A DNA stretch of 64,000 nt, taken from the NCBI GenBank assembly GCA_964023275.1, contig OZ029917.1, positions 30,084,005-30,148,004 on the forward strand. The letters run 5' to 3'. How positions within the stretch are numbered: position 1 is the stretch's first letter; each line of letters starts with the position of its first letter. Both the position numbers and the translations under genes were made by a program. A model generated the notes under the pieces. It was not told where the DNA came from. It searched no databases and saw nothing but the letters and a program-made list of their open reading frames with translations. Below are positions 22,051-33,259 of the stretch, piece after piece. The DNA comes from Norana najaformis (Eukaryota > Annelida > Clitellata > Crassiclitellata > Hormogastridae).

Positions 22051-23995
22051 GGAGATGGTGACAGTGTCTAACAAACTAATTTTAACATCTCAACAGCAAT
22101 TCTGCCATAACGAGTTGGACGTTGCCAAAAGTTCTAAAGATCAATGGAGCATTATGAAGAAACTGCTTCACTCTTTGAACAGTTCTTGCAATGAATCTAG
22201 TGACCTTGAGGACAAAAAGTTCTGTCTAGGTTTTCAAATTGTTTGCTGCTAAAATTTCTAATTTAAAAACTGCAATATCAAAATGTAGATCTGGGTTAGA
22301 CAGGGCAAAACAGTTTCCTGATGTTAGACATACTGGTAATGAGTTTTGTACGTTATCTCCCATTACAGTACAGGAATTTGCTAGACTTATCTGTTCCATC
22401 TAAATCATCACAACTGGACTTCATTCCAACTTCCCTTATTAAATCCTGTTCAGATGTGTTTTCTATCATCATTGCTTACCTGGCTAATCTCTCCTTTTGT
22501 GACGGCCATTTTCCCTCTGGTTTTAAAACTGCTGTTGTGACACCTTTACTAAAAAAACTGATCTTGATAAGGTCTGTCTGGCTAATTATCGACCTTTTCC
22601 AATCTTAATATCTCCAAATTGCTTGAATGCCTATTGCTCATACATCTTCAGGAGCGGATAACATCTTCTCTGAATTTTAGTCTTTTTTCAGTCGTCTTTC
22701 TGATAACATCATTCAACTTATTCACGCACACTTAACAATGTATTTAATTCATTGGATTCCGACAAAGCATTTCTTCTTATATCTCTTGATTTCAGAGCTG
22801 CAATTTATACTGTAGATCATGGTATTTTGTTGTTTATTGGCTCTACACATTCTTTGGAATTTCAGGTTCTGCTCTTCTTAGGATATTTTCTTACCTAAAT
22901 GATCATTCTCAATGAGTGACATAGACTCCTCTGTCTGATCCTGTTGCCTGTAGTTCAGATATACCTCAGGGTTCTGTCGTAGGGCCTCTGCTGTTTTCAA
23001 TCTTTACTTTGCCCATTGTCAATTGCACACATGTGTAATAGAATCCTCCAGCAGTATGCTACAGCTCTTCATCACTCTCTCTGTAACAGATCCCTCATCT
23101 AAAACTAAACTAGAACTCTGTTTATCTTGTCTTCACATTTGGTTCTGCTTTAGTAATCTTGCAAAAAACCCTGAAAAGTCAGAGGCAGTTATTTTTACAA
23201 CTCATCAGCATATGCAGTCTTTCTCTTCACATACATCTACTGACCTTGCAAGAACCAAAATCCAGTTATTAGACAAAATTAAAACTCTCATTGTCACCAT
23301 TGATAACTCGTTCACGATAACTTCACACATATCTTTGATTTGTAGGTCTTGTTTCTACCACATCGGGGCATTTTGTCACATCAGGCATTCTCTGACTGAT
23401 GACGTGGCTAAAACAGTGGCATGTGTACTTGTTGGCTCTTGATTAGAATATATAAGTGCGATGTTATATGGTAGAGCTCTTTTAATGTAAAAAAGCTCTG
23501 GAGGGTTCAAAACTCTGTCTAGGGTTTACTTGTATTCTTCTTTTTCTTTTCCTCCTCCTCTTCGTAGTCATCGTCAGATCACCTTCACGAGCTTTACTGG
23601 CTTCCTATTTAATGGCAGTTTAAGTTTAAGATTATGTGCTTGATCTTCAAAGCCAAGAATACTAGCCTTCTGTCATAGCTTTATATGTTGCTAACACAAT
23701 ATTTCCATCCTAGACTGTTGGATTCTTCTGATACTGGCTTATTGCTAGAACCGAGGTTCCGGACAAATGTAGGATCATGCTTTTTCAGCTGCTGTACTCC
23801 TCGTATTTGGAATTGTCTACTACAAAAGGCTCAGCTTGCCTAACCACTTTCATCGTTTCAATCACTTATCAAGACTTGCCAATCTGGTTTTTACATGACT
23901 TTATCTTGGCCCCCTTACGAACATGGATCCACACCTCAGATTCAGATTTACTGATCATGCACATGCTATAAGCGCTTTTAATAAACCAATAATAA
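22051..23995 (+). mobile_element. LINE E, reverse transcriptase and 3' end
   Basis: Coding pieces include QWSIMKKLLHSLNS, SQLDFIPTSLIKSCSDVF, GHFPSGFKTAVVTPLLKK, a decayed SDIPQGSVVGPLLFS, NPEKSEAVIFTT and CRSCFYHIGAFCHIRHSL. These match the reverse transcriptase and thumb of a CR1-like LINE. The 3' end at 23960-23995 has AAGCGCTTTTAATAAACC with an AATAA-type tail. Multiple frameshifts make it inactive. Confidence 0.75.
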
Positions 23996-24445
23996 ATAAA
24001 TTGAAGATGCAAGCGAGGAATCAAAGTTGAATTGGCCTTATGTGTCTTGCCCTCAGTTCATAGGTCTTGACTTCGTTAACACCACTGGAGCTTACAGCAT
24101 TGCAATAGACTGCCTGCATGGCACTGGAGAGTAATTCCACTTGCAACCTCACATTTTATTGTCTGCCCAACTATTGAACCTACGTTGCCATTTATGGGCA
24201 AATCCAAATCATGTTTTTATTTAAATAACAATTTAATCTGACTCAAGATTCAATTTGAAAAGTATGGATTTAATTTGGGAGGTTAAGATTTTGATTTCAT
24301 TGGACTTTCCTGACAGTTTAATTCGATATTAAGAGATTTGTAAGCCAAATCGCTTATCTTTTTACATGCCCACTTGTGATGCTTTTTTTGGTATCATTTG
24401 CATTATTTTGTTCATTAAGTTCCGTTATCTTTTTATTTGCTGTAG

Positions 24446-24570
24446 GTGTTATTACAGTACTCAAATATCCATATCCAAATATTGTGAAGGAACCAGATCA
24501 GTATGACTGCATCAGAGTCCATGCTCATATGGGCAAACATACGAGCATGCACTCAAAGCCACTTCTATCT
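24446..24570 (+). CDS. DAPP1: DAPP1-like exon, SH2-PH linker
   Basis: Encodes GVITVLKYPYPNIVKEPD, then QYDCIRVHAHMGKH. It matches the end of the DAPP1 SH2 domain (GTLMVLKHPYP) and the linker. The tyrosine in EPDQYDCIRVH aligns with the tyrosine of SIYESVRVH that Src-family kinases phosphorylate in mammalian DAPP1 (Tyr139, from memory). The acceptor is TGTAG (24441-24445) and the donor GTAAGT (24571). The first two bases complete the Gly codon begun at 12633, and the exon ends on a codon boundary. Confidence 0.9.
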
Positions 24571-24694
24571 GTAAGTTAGAGTTCTTACTGCCTTCATACC
24601 TGAATGCAGATAGTAATTGTTAGCCTTCAGGACCACAGCATTGTAACAGATGTTATAGAAGCTGATGTAAGCAATGCTACAAATGTAAGATTTA

Positions 24695-25445
24695 CCGTAT
24701 TATCTCATGTATAGTGCGCACTATTTTCCGAATAACATCTGCTCAAAGTCTGGGTGCGCATTGTACATAGGAAAAAAGTTCTTAGATGTTTCCGAAAAAC
24801 TGATCACGCAGCATTAATGAAAGCAACATGTCGATGGCCTAAGTAAGAAATATCAATGTTATCAGCACTATTAATGTCATACAATACAATGGATTGGTAA
24901 ATGTTAAAACAAGTAGTCAATTCTTTGAATAATAATTACATTAAAATTTCGCTTTAAATATATCGTACATGCATCACAGAAGACAAAGGCCTTTAATGTG
25001 GTGCGGTAGCATATTCGACGTCGGCAGCCATTAGTCACATATTATTAGCAACTTGTGACGGCGAAAACGAAAATCATAGTAAATTTCATTGTCCGAGAAT
25101 GATTTGAGTGGATTTCGACGGGCCCTAAACACTATTTGATGCTGAAAACTTCCTCGAATGCAACGAATTATGACAGCCGCCATTTTGTTTTCTTTCATTA
25201 AGCTCAGACTAGTTCATTTGCCTCTGCTTGCAGGGCAGACTAGGGCTATTCTAGGTTTAGTGCGCTAAGACCGGATGGTGCATACCGAACTAATACGCTA
25301 GTTGGGCGTAAGCCAAACATAGTCTGGGATTAGCAGTTATGCCCTGCGCATTATACACAGGTACTAAGATATTTACATTAGCATAAACTTTGCAACTCAG
25401 GGTGCACATTATGCACAAGTGCGCACTATAGCTGAGATATTACGG
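24695..25445. mobile_element. TA-flanked TIR element, 751 bp
   Basis: The left end CCGTATTATCTCATGTATAG and the right end (reverse complement CCGTAATATCTCAGCTATAG) continue to GTGCGCACT. This gives 28-bp terminal inverted repeats with three mismatches, flanked by TA on both sides. There is no open frame. TA target sites suggest a Tc1/mariner or pogo relative, but this rests only on the target site. It lies in the intron between two DAPP1 exons. Confidence 0.9.
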
Positions 25446-25449
25446 TAGT

Positions 25450-26399
25450 CACATTATGATTAGAAAGGGAGGTAGTCGTTGGTAATAAGATCCGGGTTGT
25501 CATTCACACAGAATGAGTTATTTTCTCAAGTATTTGTGACCGTGACTGAGAAAACCCTTAAAAGAAGGTGCCAAATAAGTCCACTATATGATAATGAATC
25601 AGATGCAGTTTGATGGAAATTGGTGTATATTTAGAGGTTGCACAGCCTCTTGAAGGTTTCAAAAGTTTCATCTGGTTTGTTGTTCAGCCATCTTTAGGTC
25701 ATCTATAGTTATTTCTTAATGGTTAATGGAAAGTCTACTGTAAGTATGGCTCAACAACTTAAAACTTCAATTCTTGCAATTCTTCAATGCTGTGCTGGTT
25801 GTTCCCTAGAACTGTAAACTGTTGCCTGATTGTACTAGCTTGCAGAAGGTAGATCAATTGTGTCCGGTGTTGGAATAGAGCAACTACTTGATATTCCAAA
25901 AATTAATCTTAGCACTGTGATCTGCAAAAGAGGGCAGAAGTATTTGCTTTGACATGATAGCCATCATCAGTCAGCTTGCTGGTGCACATACTTTGATGCA
26001 TGTATGCAGGGAGGCAGTTGACCAGATGTGTCAATTTTAAATAACTGGCATTTTCACATAACTGTTTTTTAAAACAACTATTATTGATTTTACATTCAAA
26101 TTTCTGTCATCCTTGATTTTGCTCATTCTGCTGATCCAGATAAGGTTTTATCTATTTATTCTTTGTTTTTGTTGATTTTAGTGCTATGAATAATGTGGCT
26201 GTCTGTCGAATGTGCCACCTTCTGTATTTTTTATTTTCTTTAAAGTAGGCACAGCAAGTTGCCAACCACATTTCTCCATAATGCACTGTTTTAGGTCTAC
26301 ACTCATTCATTAACTGAAGAACTGTTATAATTTACTAGGTGATGCTTTTTACTTTCTTTGTTGTTTTCTGCTTTTCTTGTGTTTTGTTTGATTTTCCAT
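25450..26399. other. Intron, unassigned
   Basis: No exon, repeat end or RNA gene is recognised. Confidence 0.4.
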
Positions 26400-26730
26400 G
26401 ATTATGGCTGCTCTTTTATGTTGGCTGGTTTTTATTGTATACCACTGGTGTATTTTACTGAAACTAGAGAAGGCAGGTCTGTAACTAATTTCATACATGC
26501 ATCTCCATGGTATGGTCTGTTTTTTATCCTCACTCAGGCCCATTCATATTGCCTGATTCCTAGTGCTTCTTTTTTCATTCTAGTCTTATTTGCTGCTGTT
26601 GTGGACACCAGTAACATTATTTTCCATCTTAGGTTGTATGCAGATTCACGTGAAACATCTTCGATTACCCATCATGGTTTGTCTTTGTACCTGCTTCTGC
26701 TGCTTCTTTTGGCTGGTGATATTTGGCTGA
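26400..26730 (+). mobile_element. LINE fragment holding only the 5' signal-like region
   Basis: Residues encoded here, including LTQAHSYCLIPSAS, SNIIFHLRLYADS and HHGLSLYLLLLLLLAGDI, match the N-terminus of the LINE at 60.2-63.5 kb (LAQAHSYYLIPSTA, SNIIFRRGLNVSS, CHGLSMYLFLLLLLAGDV). Similarity stops inside what would be the 2A-like motif. No endonuclease or reverse transcriptase follows. LINE relics are usually 3' ends, so an isolated 5' end is unusual. Confidence 0.8.
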
Positions 26731-26968
26731 GGGGTCAAACAGTGAGAAGAGGGTTAAGAAGGAGTGTGCATAATGCTTAAGGCAACAAAACTGCTTCTGT
26801 TAGCATAAATCATGTGGCAGCTTATGTAATGCCTTGTTTCTTATGGACGAATGTCAAAAATATCAATTTGGATGTTCATGGATGATATGGAAAATATGAC
26901 TTGCTGTGTAGCTATCTATAATAGACTGATATGTCGTCATTTTGTGGATTTGTTGTTGAATTATACAG

Positions 26969-27016
26969 GTTGGTTCTAAAGAAGGTTTCCTCACCAAACA
27001 AGGAGGTTTTATAAAG
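26969..27016 (+). CDS. DAPP1: DAPP1-like exon, start of PH domain
   Basis: A 48-bp exon encoding VGSKEGFLTKQGGFIK, matching LGTKEGYLTKQGGLVK of DAPP1. It supplies the first strand of the PH domain and the first lysines of the phosphoinositide-binding loop. The acceptor is TTATACAG (26961-26968) and the donor GTTAGC (27017). Both junctions fall between codons. Confidence 0.9.
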
Positions 27017-27179
27017 GTTAGCACAAGTGATCTAAAAACCGATTCACTCTCTGAAGTTCATACTTTGTTCTGTTTTTATGTTTTGTACTTTGTAGTAATT
27101 TTAGGATGATTGAGATATGTTTCCTATGAATGGTCTTGATCATTTAACCTTTAAGCATTTATGTATGAACTACGTAACT

Positions 27180-27590
27180 GATGTAATTCATCAGACTCAA
27201 CAGTGGTGCTTAAGGACATTGATGCAAATTCCATATTCAGTGCACGTCACCAACGCAAAAACATGCAGGCACACAAGACAGACCCGATCTCGGAGATGAC
27301 TGAAACAAGAAGACTCCAGGTGTTTGGGCATGCACATGGTGTGGTAGCTGGCAGGACCACACTAGAATGCTCTAAGCCTTGATTTGCTGCTCACCAAGGA
27401 GCTGGAAAAGACTAGTTGGAAGGCCTGGCACACATGTACCAAGATGATGGAAGATGATCTTTGCCTACTGAACTTTGGGCTATGCACTTCATGGAGATGA
27501 GCCTAAGACTGGAACAGTTGGCAGAGTCATGGAAACGGCAACACTCAAGACAGGGGCATTCCACTGATGATGATGGTCAGACTCGAACTT
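27180..27590 (+). mobile_element. LINE M, C-terminal fragment
   Basis: Translation gives CLRTLMQIPYSVHVTNA, a KQEDSRCLGMHMVW-like stretch, KMMEDDLCLLNFGL and WNSWQSHGNGNTQD. This is the standard C-terminal end of a widespread invertebrate LINE group (RILRIPYYAHITNAEV ... DLRPLNFGL ... ATLQDGATPDDD). A GATGATGATGG tail at 27564-27576 suits its 3' end. It is 5'-truncated and decayed. Confidence 0.75.
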
Positions 27591-28279
27591 ATACAAAATT
27601 CTCCTATGTTAGTTATGCATTCTCTTTCCATTTTTTTCTTCTTATTTTGAGTGGTGATGAGGAATTAACCACATGGCCAGTTCCTAAAAAAAATTTTCCA
27701 TATAAGAAGTCTGATATACAACTTCAAATACTTACTGTAGTCAGCTCAGTCTATATTCATTCAATGGCGTTGCACATAGAAGCAAGCACTTGAAGTGATG
27801 ACTCGTTTGTATGTAAGTTTGAGGCTATTTATATATTGGGGATTTAAGAACATCACAAATCTTGTGACGAAAGCCACTGAGATTGCCGGTTTCAAATCCT
27901 TTGACTCTGCCTGCTGGGTTCGACTCTTGCGGTATATCAGGAGATTTTGCAAATATCAAAAACCAAGATCTTGCCTTTTTTAATCCAAATAATACTTCCA
28001 AGTACTTTAACTAAAGTAGTACACCAGTGCCAATAAATCCAGTGTCTGCTTGTGACAATTCGTCTTTATGCCAGAGGTCCGCAACTATCATTTAATTAGC
28101 TGCTCCTAACTACATACAACTTTAGCGAAAATAACGACAAGGATGTTAACTCAGCAATGGTAGCTAACTCTCAGCGATAGCAAACGAACTTGGCAACAGT
28201 CTTTCGCACACTAACCTTCACTAACTAACTGTCACAAGAGCTCTGTCCTTATTTACTAAACGGAGTTCACACCACAATG

Positions 28280-28375
28280 ATGTCACAAAAGAACTGGTTG
28301 CTAGGGTTTGGTTGCGAAGGCAGATTGCTAAGGGCTGGTTGCTAGGGTTTGGTTGGTAAGGGCTGGTCACTACAA
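28280..28375 (+). repeat. Short tandem repeat of GGTTGCTAGGGTTTGGTTG
   Basis: Two copies of about 40 bp contain CTGGTTGCTAGGGTTTGGTT followed by a GCTAAGG variant. Confidence 0.75.
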
Positions 28376-28499
28376 TCTTACAAAAGTACTCTGCAGAACA
28401 GAGAAAAGATCTAATTGAGATTTACAGCAGTTTAAAGACTGATTATGATTCATTACAGGAGTGGAGTTCGCTATTAATGCATGACATCTGTTAGCCATT

Positions 28500-28815
28500 A
28501 AGCAGGCATTAGGCAGTTAATACCATAGTCAACTACTAGTAGTTAAACTACCTTTTAAGTAGTTAAAATGTAGTTTAACTACTGTTGTCTGCATGCTGTT
28601 TTAGTTTACGGTGAAAATTAATAATCGATTACTAATGTTATCCAGCAACTTAGTTCCCATCTTACAGGATGAGCAAAAGTAGTTACCAAAATTAGTTAAA
28701 AATTTAGTTAACTACTTTTACTTAAACTAGTTACTAACCACTAGCTTAACTACTTCACAAATAGTTAAAAAGTAGTTTTAGTTAAACTACTTTTAAAGTA
28801 GTTCGTGCTCATCAC
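28500..28815. repeat. Self-complementary AACTAC/GTAGTT-rich element
   Basis: Dense copies of AACTAC and GTAGTT occur on the same strand, for example AGTTAAACTACTTTTAAAGT near 28783-28802. The region can fold into many short hairpins. The right edge carries CGTGCTCATCAC. It resembles a small palindromic MITE, possibly hAT-like, but no target duplication was resolved. Confidence 0.6.
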
Positions 28816-28819
28816 GGAT

Positions 28820-30066
28820 TCCAATGCCTGACTGACTTGAAATTTTACAGTAGTGATGGTGTTCGAGAGGTCTCCAAGGCCAATCTTTGGTAGCAAACCC
28901 CTAATCTAAATGATCAAATAATGCCAAATTATGGCTATAATTCTGACAAACTGTTTAAAAACCTACCAAGTTATTGATGATGTCATGTATTTATGTATTT
29001 GTGTATGTATGTATCTGAGCATTTCTAGAGTGCCTTTTAAGTACCTCACTAGCCTAACTAATATTGGAGTTGCAAAAGAATGACAAGTTTATTTGTGTAC
29101 AAGTGATACTTGTGTCACTGGAGAAGGTTACAGGAGACAGTTTCTACACATCAGTAGAAACTGGTGGTCTGGCACAGACACATGGCGACCCAGCAACCAT
29201 CCACGGTAGGCAGTTAACATGCATTCAGAGATACTGGTCTATATTTTACCAACAGGAGTGGATAAGTACTGGTCTGACATACAAAGAATGTCAAATTCTT
29301 ACCCTTCCAAGTCAAAATGGCAGATTTAACTCTGCTTGTTGATGGCAACATTGTTCTTTCAAATAATGTTTTTGGCTATTGCAGACTGTCAGTTACACAG
29401 CTTTTTGGTTTCAGTTTAGAAACAACAATTGATTCTAGAAACACTCAGTATTTTTGGATGTTGGGGGGATGCAGGTTGCTCAAGCAAGCATTTTGTGGGC
29501 ATGTAAAATCTTGTGCTGCTTAATGTAACATACATCCTGCTCTGGTCTCATACTGGTCAGTCTTTTCTCCTTCGGCACTGCCTCTCCACATTCTCTACAG
29601 TCGTTGTTCTTTTACTGCTCATGTTGGGAGCTGTTGAAAGTTATCCAAGCCCATCTTTGCACAGAGTCCAGCTCAAGAAGCCAACATTCAAATGAGCATT
29701 CATTAACATTGGCAGTTTTGATCTTTGCTCAAGACTTGCCTTTTCAACAGTTGTATTCACCATATACTGCTTTTCTGTTTTGCTGGACTGAACTTCTGGA
29801 AACTTACCTGAGTTTTGGGTACACCTTTGATGCACCATCACTTGATACCTTGGGCATTACTGGTAGACACCTGTGTCATATTGTTTATCCTAGACTTTTA
29901 AAAGCTGTGATTTGAAAGCACCTAGAAAATATGCAGAGAAAGAAAACAAAATTGCAAAAAGTTCTAGTGACCAGAGCAACACACCATAAGTGTCACAAAC
30001 AAACGTTAAATTTATTGAGTATTGACATTTTGTGGGTAACAAAGAACTTGGTTTAACTTGAAACAG
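28820..30066. other. Intron, mostly unassigned
   Basis: Short frames at 29064-29342 and 29604-29915 do not match a known protein clearly. The stretch near 29600-29700 has a leucine run followed by GAVESYPSPS, which weakly recalls the LINE 2A region. Before 30067 there is an AG acceptor. Confidence 0.35.
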
Positions 30067-30215
30067 AATTGGAAGACACGGTGGTTTGTGCTTCAGAAGT
30101 CAAATTTGAAATATTATCGTCTTCGATCTGATGCTCATCCGATTCGTGATATTGATCTTCGGGATTGTACAGAATGTGTAATGGATTACTCTCTTGGACA
30201 GGAAAATTGTTTTCG
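30067..30215 (+). CDS. DAPP1: DAPP1-like exon, PH domain core
   Basis: Encodes NWKTRWFVLQKSNLKYYR, then HPIRDIDLRDCTECVMDYS and QENCFR. It matches TWKTRWFTLHRNELKYFK ... IRILDLTECSAVQFDYS of DAPP1. Joined to the previous exon, the sequence K-x8-K-T-R-W-F fits the known motif of PIP3-binding PH domains (K-x7..13-R/K-x-R-hydrophobic pair). This predicts membrane recruitment after PI3-kinase activation. The acceptor is AAACAG (30061-30066) and the donor GTTAGT (30216). Two bases of an Arg codon end the exon. Confidence 0.92.
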
Positions 30216-30324
30216 GTTAGTTGTCTAGTCTAAGTCTATACAGTCTCGTTTCTATAGGTCTGAAGTTTGGATAACCAAGTAAAATACGTTTTAGTCTCAT
30301 CTATTCGTCGAAACCTGTCCTATA

Positions 30325-30895
30325 GTGCGGCTGTCACACTCGTCCATTCCTTCATCATCACACTACTGCAACTCCATCCTGGTCGGCTTGCCTAAATTCC
30401 GCACCCATCAGCTCCAGTCTGTCCTCAACTGTGCTGCTCGGCTCGTCGCTGGTACGTCCAGATTCTCGCATATTTCCACCTACATACGAGACACCCTACA
30501 TTGGCTTCCAGTCGAAAAGAGGGTACAGTTCAAAGTATCCCTTATGGTGAGGTCCTCGATCGTTGGGTTAGCGCCGGATTATATCAACGAGCTCATCAAG
30601 CCAGTTGCTGATCAACCTGGTCGACAGAGACTACGATCGGCGACACATGGTCAACTCATTGTACCTCGTTCTTGTACTTCTGCTCGGGCAGGCCGCGCCT
30701 TCTCCGTTGGTTGGGCCGTCTCTCTGGAACACTCTTCCACCAGACATCCGATCCCTTGTCTGTTCAACAGTTCAAGAAACATTTTCTGCCCATCTCAAGA
30801 CGTTCCTATTTAGAAACCGTTAGGTAGCTGTGCTGCAGCGCCTTTGTGAGTTACTTAAAAGGCGCTTTACAAATTTAGTGATACATACATACATA
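30325..30895 (+). mobile_element. L2-like LINE 3' fragment with (ACAT)n tail
   Basis: A mostly open C-terminal frame (30325-30813) reads YCNSILVGLPKFRTHQLQSV, AARLVAGTSRFSHISTYI and LHWLPVEKRVQFKVSLMV. A second frame (30605-30823) ends LVGPSLWNTLPPDIRS ... FSAHLKTFLFRNR. The 3' UTR has GCAGCGCCTTTGTGAGTTAC and a CATACATACATAC tail near 30886-30898. It is one of the younger LINE relics here, with a frameshift near 30690. Confidence 0.88.
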
Positions 30896-31744
30896 CATGT
30901 TCAGCTATGACTAGGAAAAGAAACTTTATTAATTTTTAAGTTTGACAAGCAGTAGTGGATAAATCCCAAATCAAACCTTTGCCTCAGAGCTAGAATCTAG
31001 AACCCTTGAATCTCATATCCCAAACCTCAAATCCTGGTTTGGAATCATGACCGAAATTTCAATTCTTGAAAGCTTAAATCCTGATTCAAATCCCAGACCC
31101 GACTGGTATAGAATGAACAATGTACTTAGTCCAAGTTATCTGCATAATTCAGGTATTGCGGGTATTTGATAGATCCACTAAATTGTAACATTTTTTAGCA
31201 TTTTAAAAAGTACAGTTATTGTGTTTAGAATTGTCTAACATTATCTGCAAAAACTGATCCCTTCTGATACTAACTGACATGACCGGAATGTATATCCATC
31301 TTCAAAAAAGAGATTCCACAATTTCTGTAGTGACAAGCCTCCATAACACTGAACTATGATTCTGAAAAATTGTCTTGCTAATGATATAGTACAAATCATT
31401 AAATACTTTTGTCATTTGATTTGGCTTTCAGTATTAATACAGGAGAAGTGAGTGCAAATATTTTAGGGTTAAGCATATTTCAGACTGATAACTTGAGTCC
31501 ATTGTTTGTGGACTTGGACCTGGACTGTCATAACTGAAACTCAGACTTGAAGCTGTGAACTCAAATTAGGCTTGATGATTTGGGTTACGAGTCATTTAAA
31601 AACTAGTTGCATCGATAATGTAATGTAAAATAACTCATCAGCTTGCTTACTTGTGTGTCCAAATTTAGTTATTCCTGTAAATTTGTGAATTTCTGTCCAG
31701 AGACATTTTCTATCCAAAGATATTTGATAGGGTAATCAATTTGT

Positions 31745-31990
31745 ACTGTATTTTACGAACTGCGAGTTACGATTTTTCGCATGCACTTTGAATTATGCAC
31801 CTTTTAGAAACGTGCAACTTATGTATGGAAATTTAAAAAATTTGTTGACAAAGTTATATTTGACAAAGAGTGATAATGAAGGAAATAAATTAAATCACAT
31901 TTATTAAAGGCGAACTCTGCATAGTGAAAGCAGTACCACAGCTTCACATGGGCCACATAAATAAGAATGGCATCATCTGTTTGTTAAATT
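31745..31990 (+). mobile_element. End fragment of a TA-flanked TIR element
   Basis: It starts TACTGTATTTTACGAACTGC, resembling the end of the element at 39949-40916. It then shares an AATTAAATCACATTT ... CATAGTGAAAGCA block with 40095-40145. No opposite inverted end was found, so only one half remains. Confidence 0.6.
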
Positions 31991-32224
31991 TACAATTGTT
32001 GATCATGTAGACCTACAGTGCATTTAGTTAGTACTGGTTTTGACTAGTAATAATGATAGACTTCTATTTCTAACTCACATTACCATTAAATTATAACTCA
32101 AACAGTTTATAACCATTCAGTTTCGGGGGCCGCTTGCTGCTACAGTTATCGACAATATAGCCACCCCAGATTTACAAGAGATAGAGCGCTGTCATGGATA
32201 GAAATTCATAAACGTTTCTGTAAA

Positions 32225-32950
32225 TATTAATCTGCTGCAAGAGGCTGCCATAATAACTGTATGCCTGTTTCAAAATGAATTAATTTAAACCCCACCTGTT
32301 CCTGTCTCAGCTTTTTGTCTTCAGCAGCAATCATACAATTCAGCATCACTGTGGCCATGATCTTTCCAGGAACTGACAGTAGAGTGATGCCTCTCCAATT
32401 TGAGCATTCTCTCAAATCTCCCTTTTTAGGGATCAGAATGATGATGCTGTCACTCCATGCCATAGGTACTCTGCCTGTTGTCCTTATGTTTTAGCCCAAC
32501 TTTGTCAGCTCTCTTATCATCATGTCACCCCCATATTTAATCATTTCAGCTTTTATTCAATCATTTTCTGCAGCCTTTCTATTTTTCAGACTCTTGATTG
32601 CCCTAAGTATCTCTTCTTCATTAATATCTTATATATATATTTCCAACTTCAACTTTTTCTTCCCAGTCCAAGCCTCCCAGTTGTGTTATTGTTTCCGGAC
32701 AGTTTACCATACTCTCAAATTGTTCTCTCCAGCACCTGATCTGTTCCTCATTCCTATGGATTCTTGTCATCTGTCCATCGATCTTTTTTATAGGAGGTTC
32801 TGTATTCCCGTGCTTCCTGAAAGTTCCTTCACTGTGCAAAACAAAGTTTTGGAATCTCCTCTTCTTCCTGTTTTTTCCGCTTCAGTTGTTCTTTCTAAGA
32901 TGTACTATTTTTATCATGTCTACATCTCCTCTTAACTTCCTTATCCTTTT
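32225..32950 (-). mobile_element. LINE F, reverse transcriptase fragment
   Basis: Minus-strand frames give IRCWREQFESMVNCPE (linker) and then IILIPKKGDLRECSNWRGIT, LLSVPGKIMATVMLN and LRQEQVGF. This is the fingers region of a widespread invertebrate LINE group with the NNWRGITLLSVPSK signature. It stops before the catalytic palm motifs, so it is a truncated relic. Confidence 0.8.
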
Positions 32951-32954
32951 CTCT

Positions 32955-33200
32955 GTATGTGGCAGCAATATATGACCAAAAGTGGTACATTGGGGTGACA
33001 ACAGATCGGTCATACAAAGAAGATATTCTCGTCAAATTCATGACAAGTACACAGAGAAGGAGAAGCTGTCGTCTGACTTGGCCAAGACATGGTGACATAC
33101 AGTATGCTGGGTTCCATTCCAACATGACCTACATTTTGTGCAAGCACCTCGAGCACACAGTAATAGCGCACGTTAGTACCATCTGGATGATTCAGTATGG
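32955..33200 (+). pseudogene. Transposon-associated domain fragment
   Basis: The frame at 32959-33255 contains YDQKWYIGVTTDRS, DILVKFM, WPRHGDI and TYILCKHL. This resembles a small domain (WWVG ... VxFMHP ... WPxxxD ... ILC) that I recall from large uncharacterised transposon proteins of cnidarians and echinoderms. There is no start or splice context. The function is unknown, and I regard it as a relic. Confidence 0.45.
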
Positions 33201-33259
33201 AAGACTAACAACAAAATTTTCATCTTATGTACAGAAAAACTTTCAAAATATATGATCCT

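Noticed and set aside
29600-29700. A further 2A-like LINE start (leucine run then GAVESYPSPS)
   Set aside because: Only a few positions agree with the 2A region and the following endonuclease match is weak, so it was not called.
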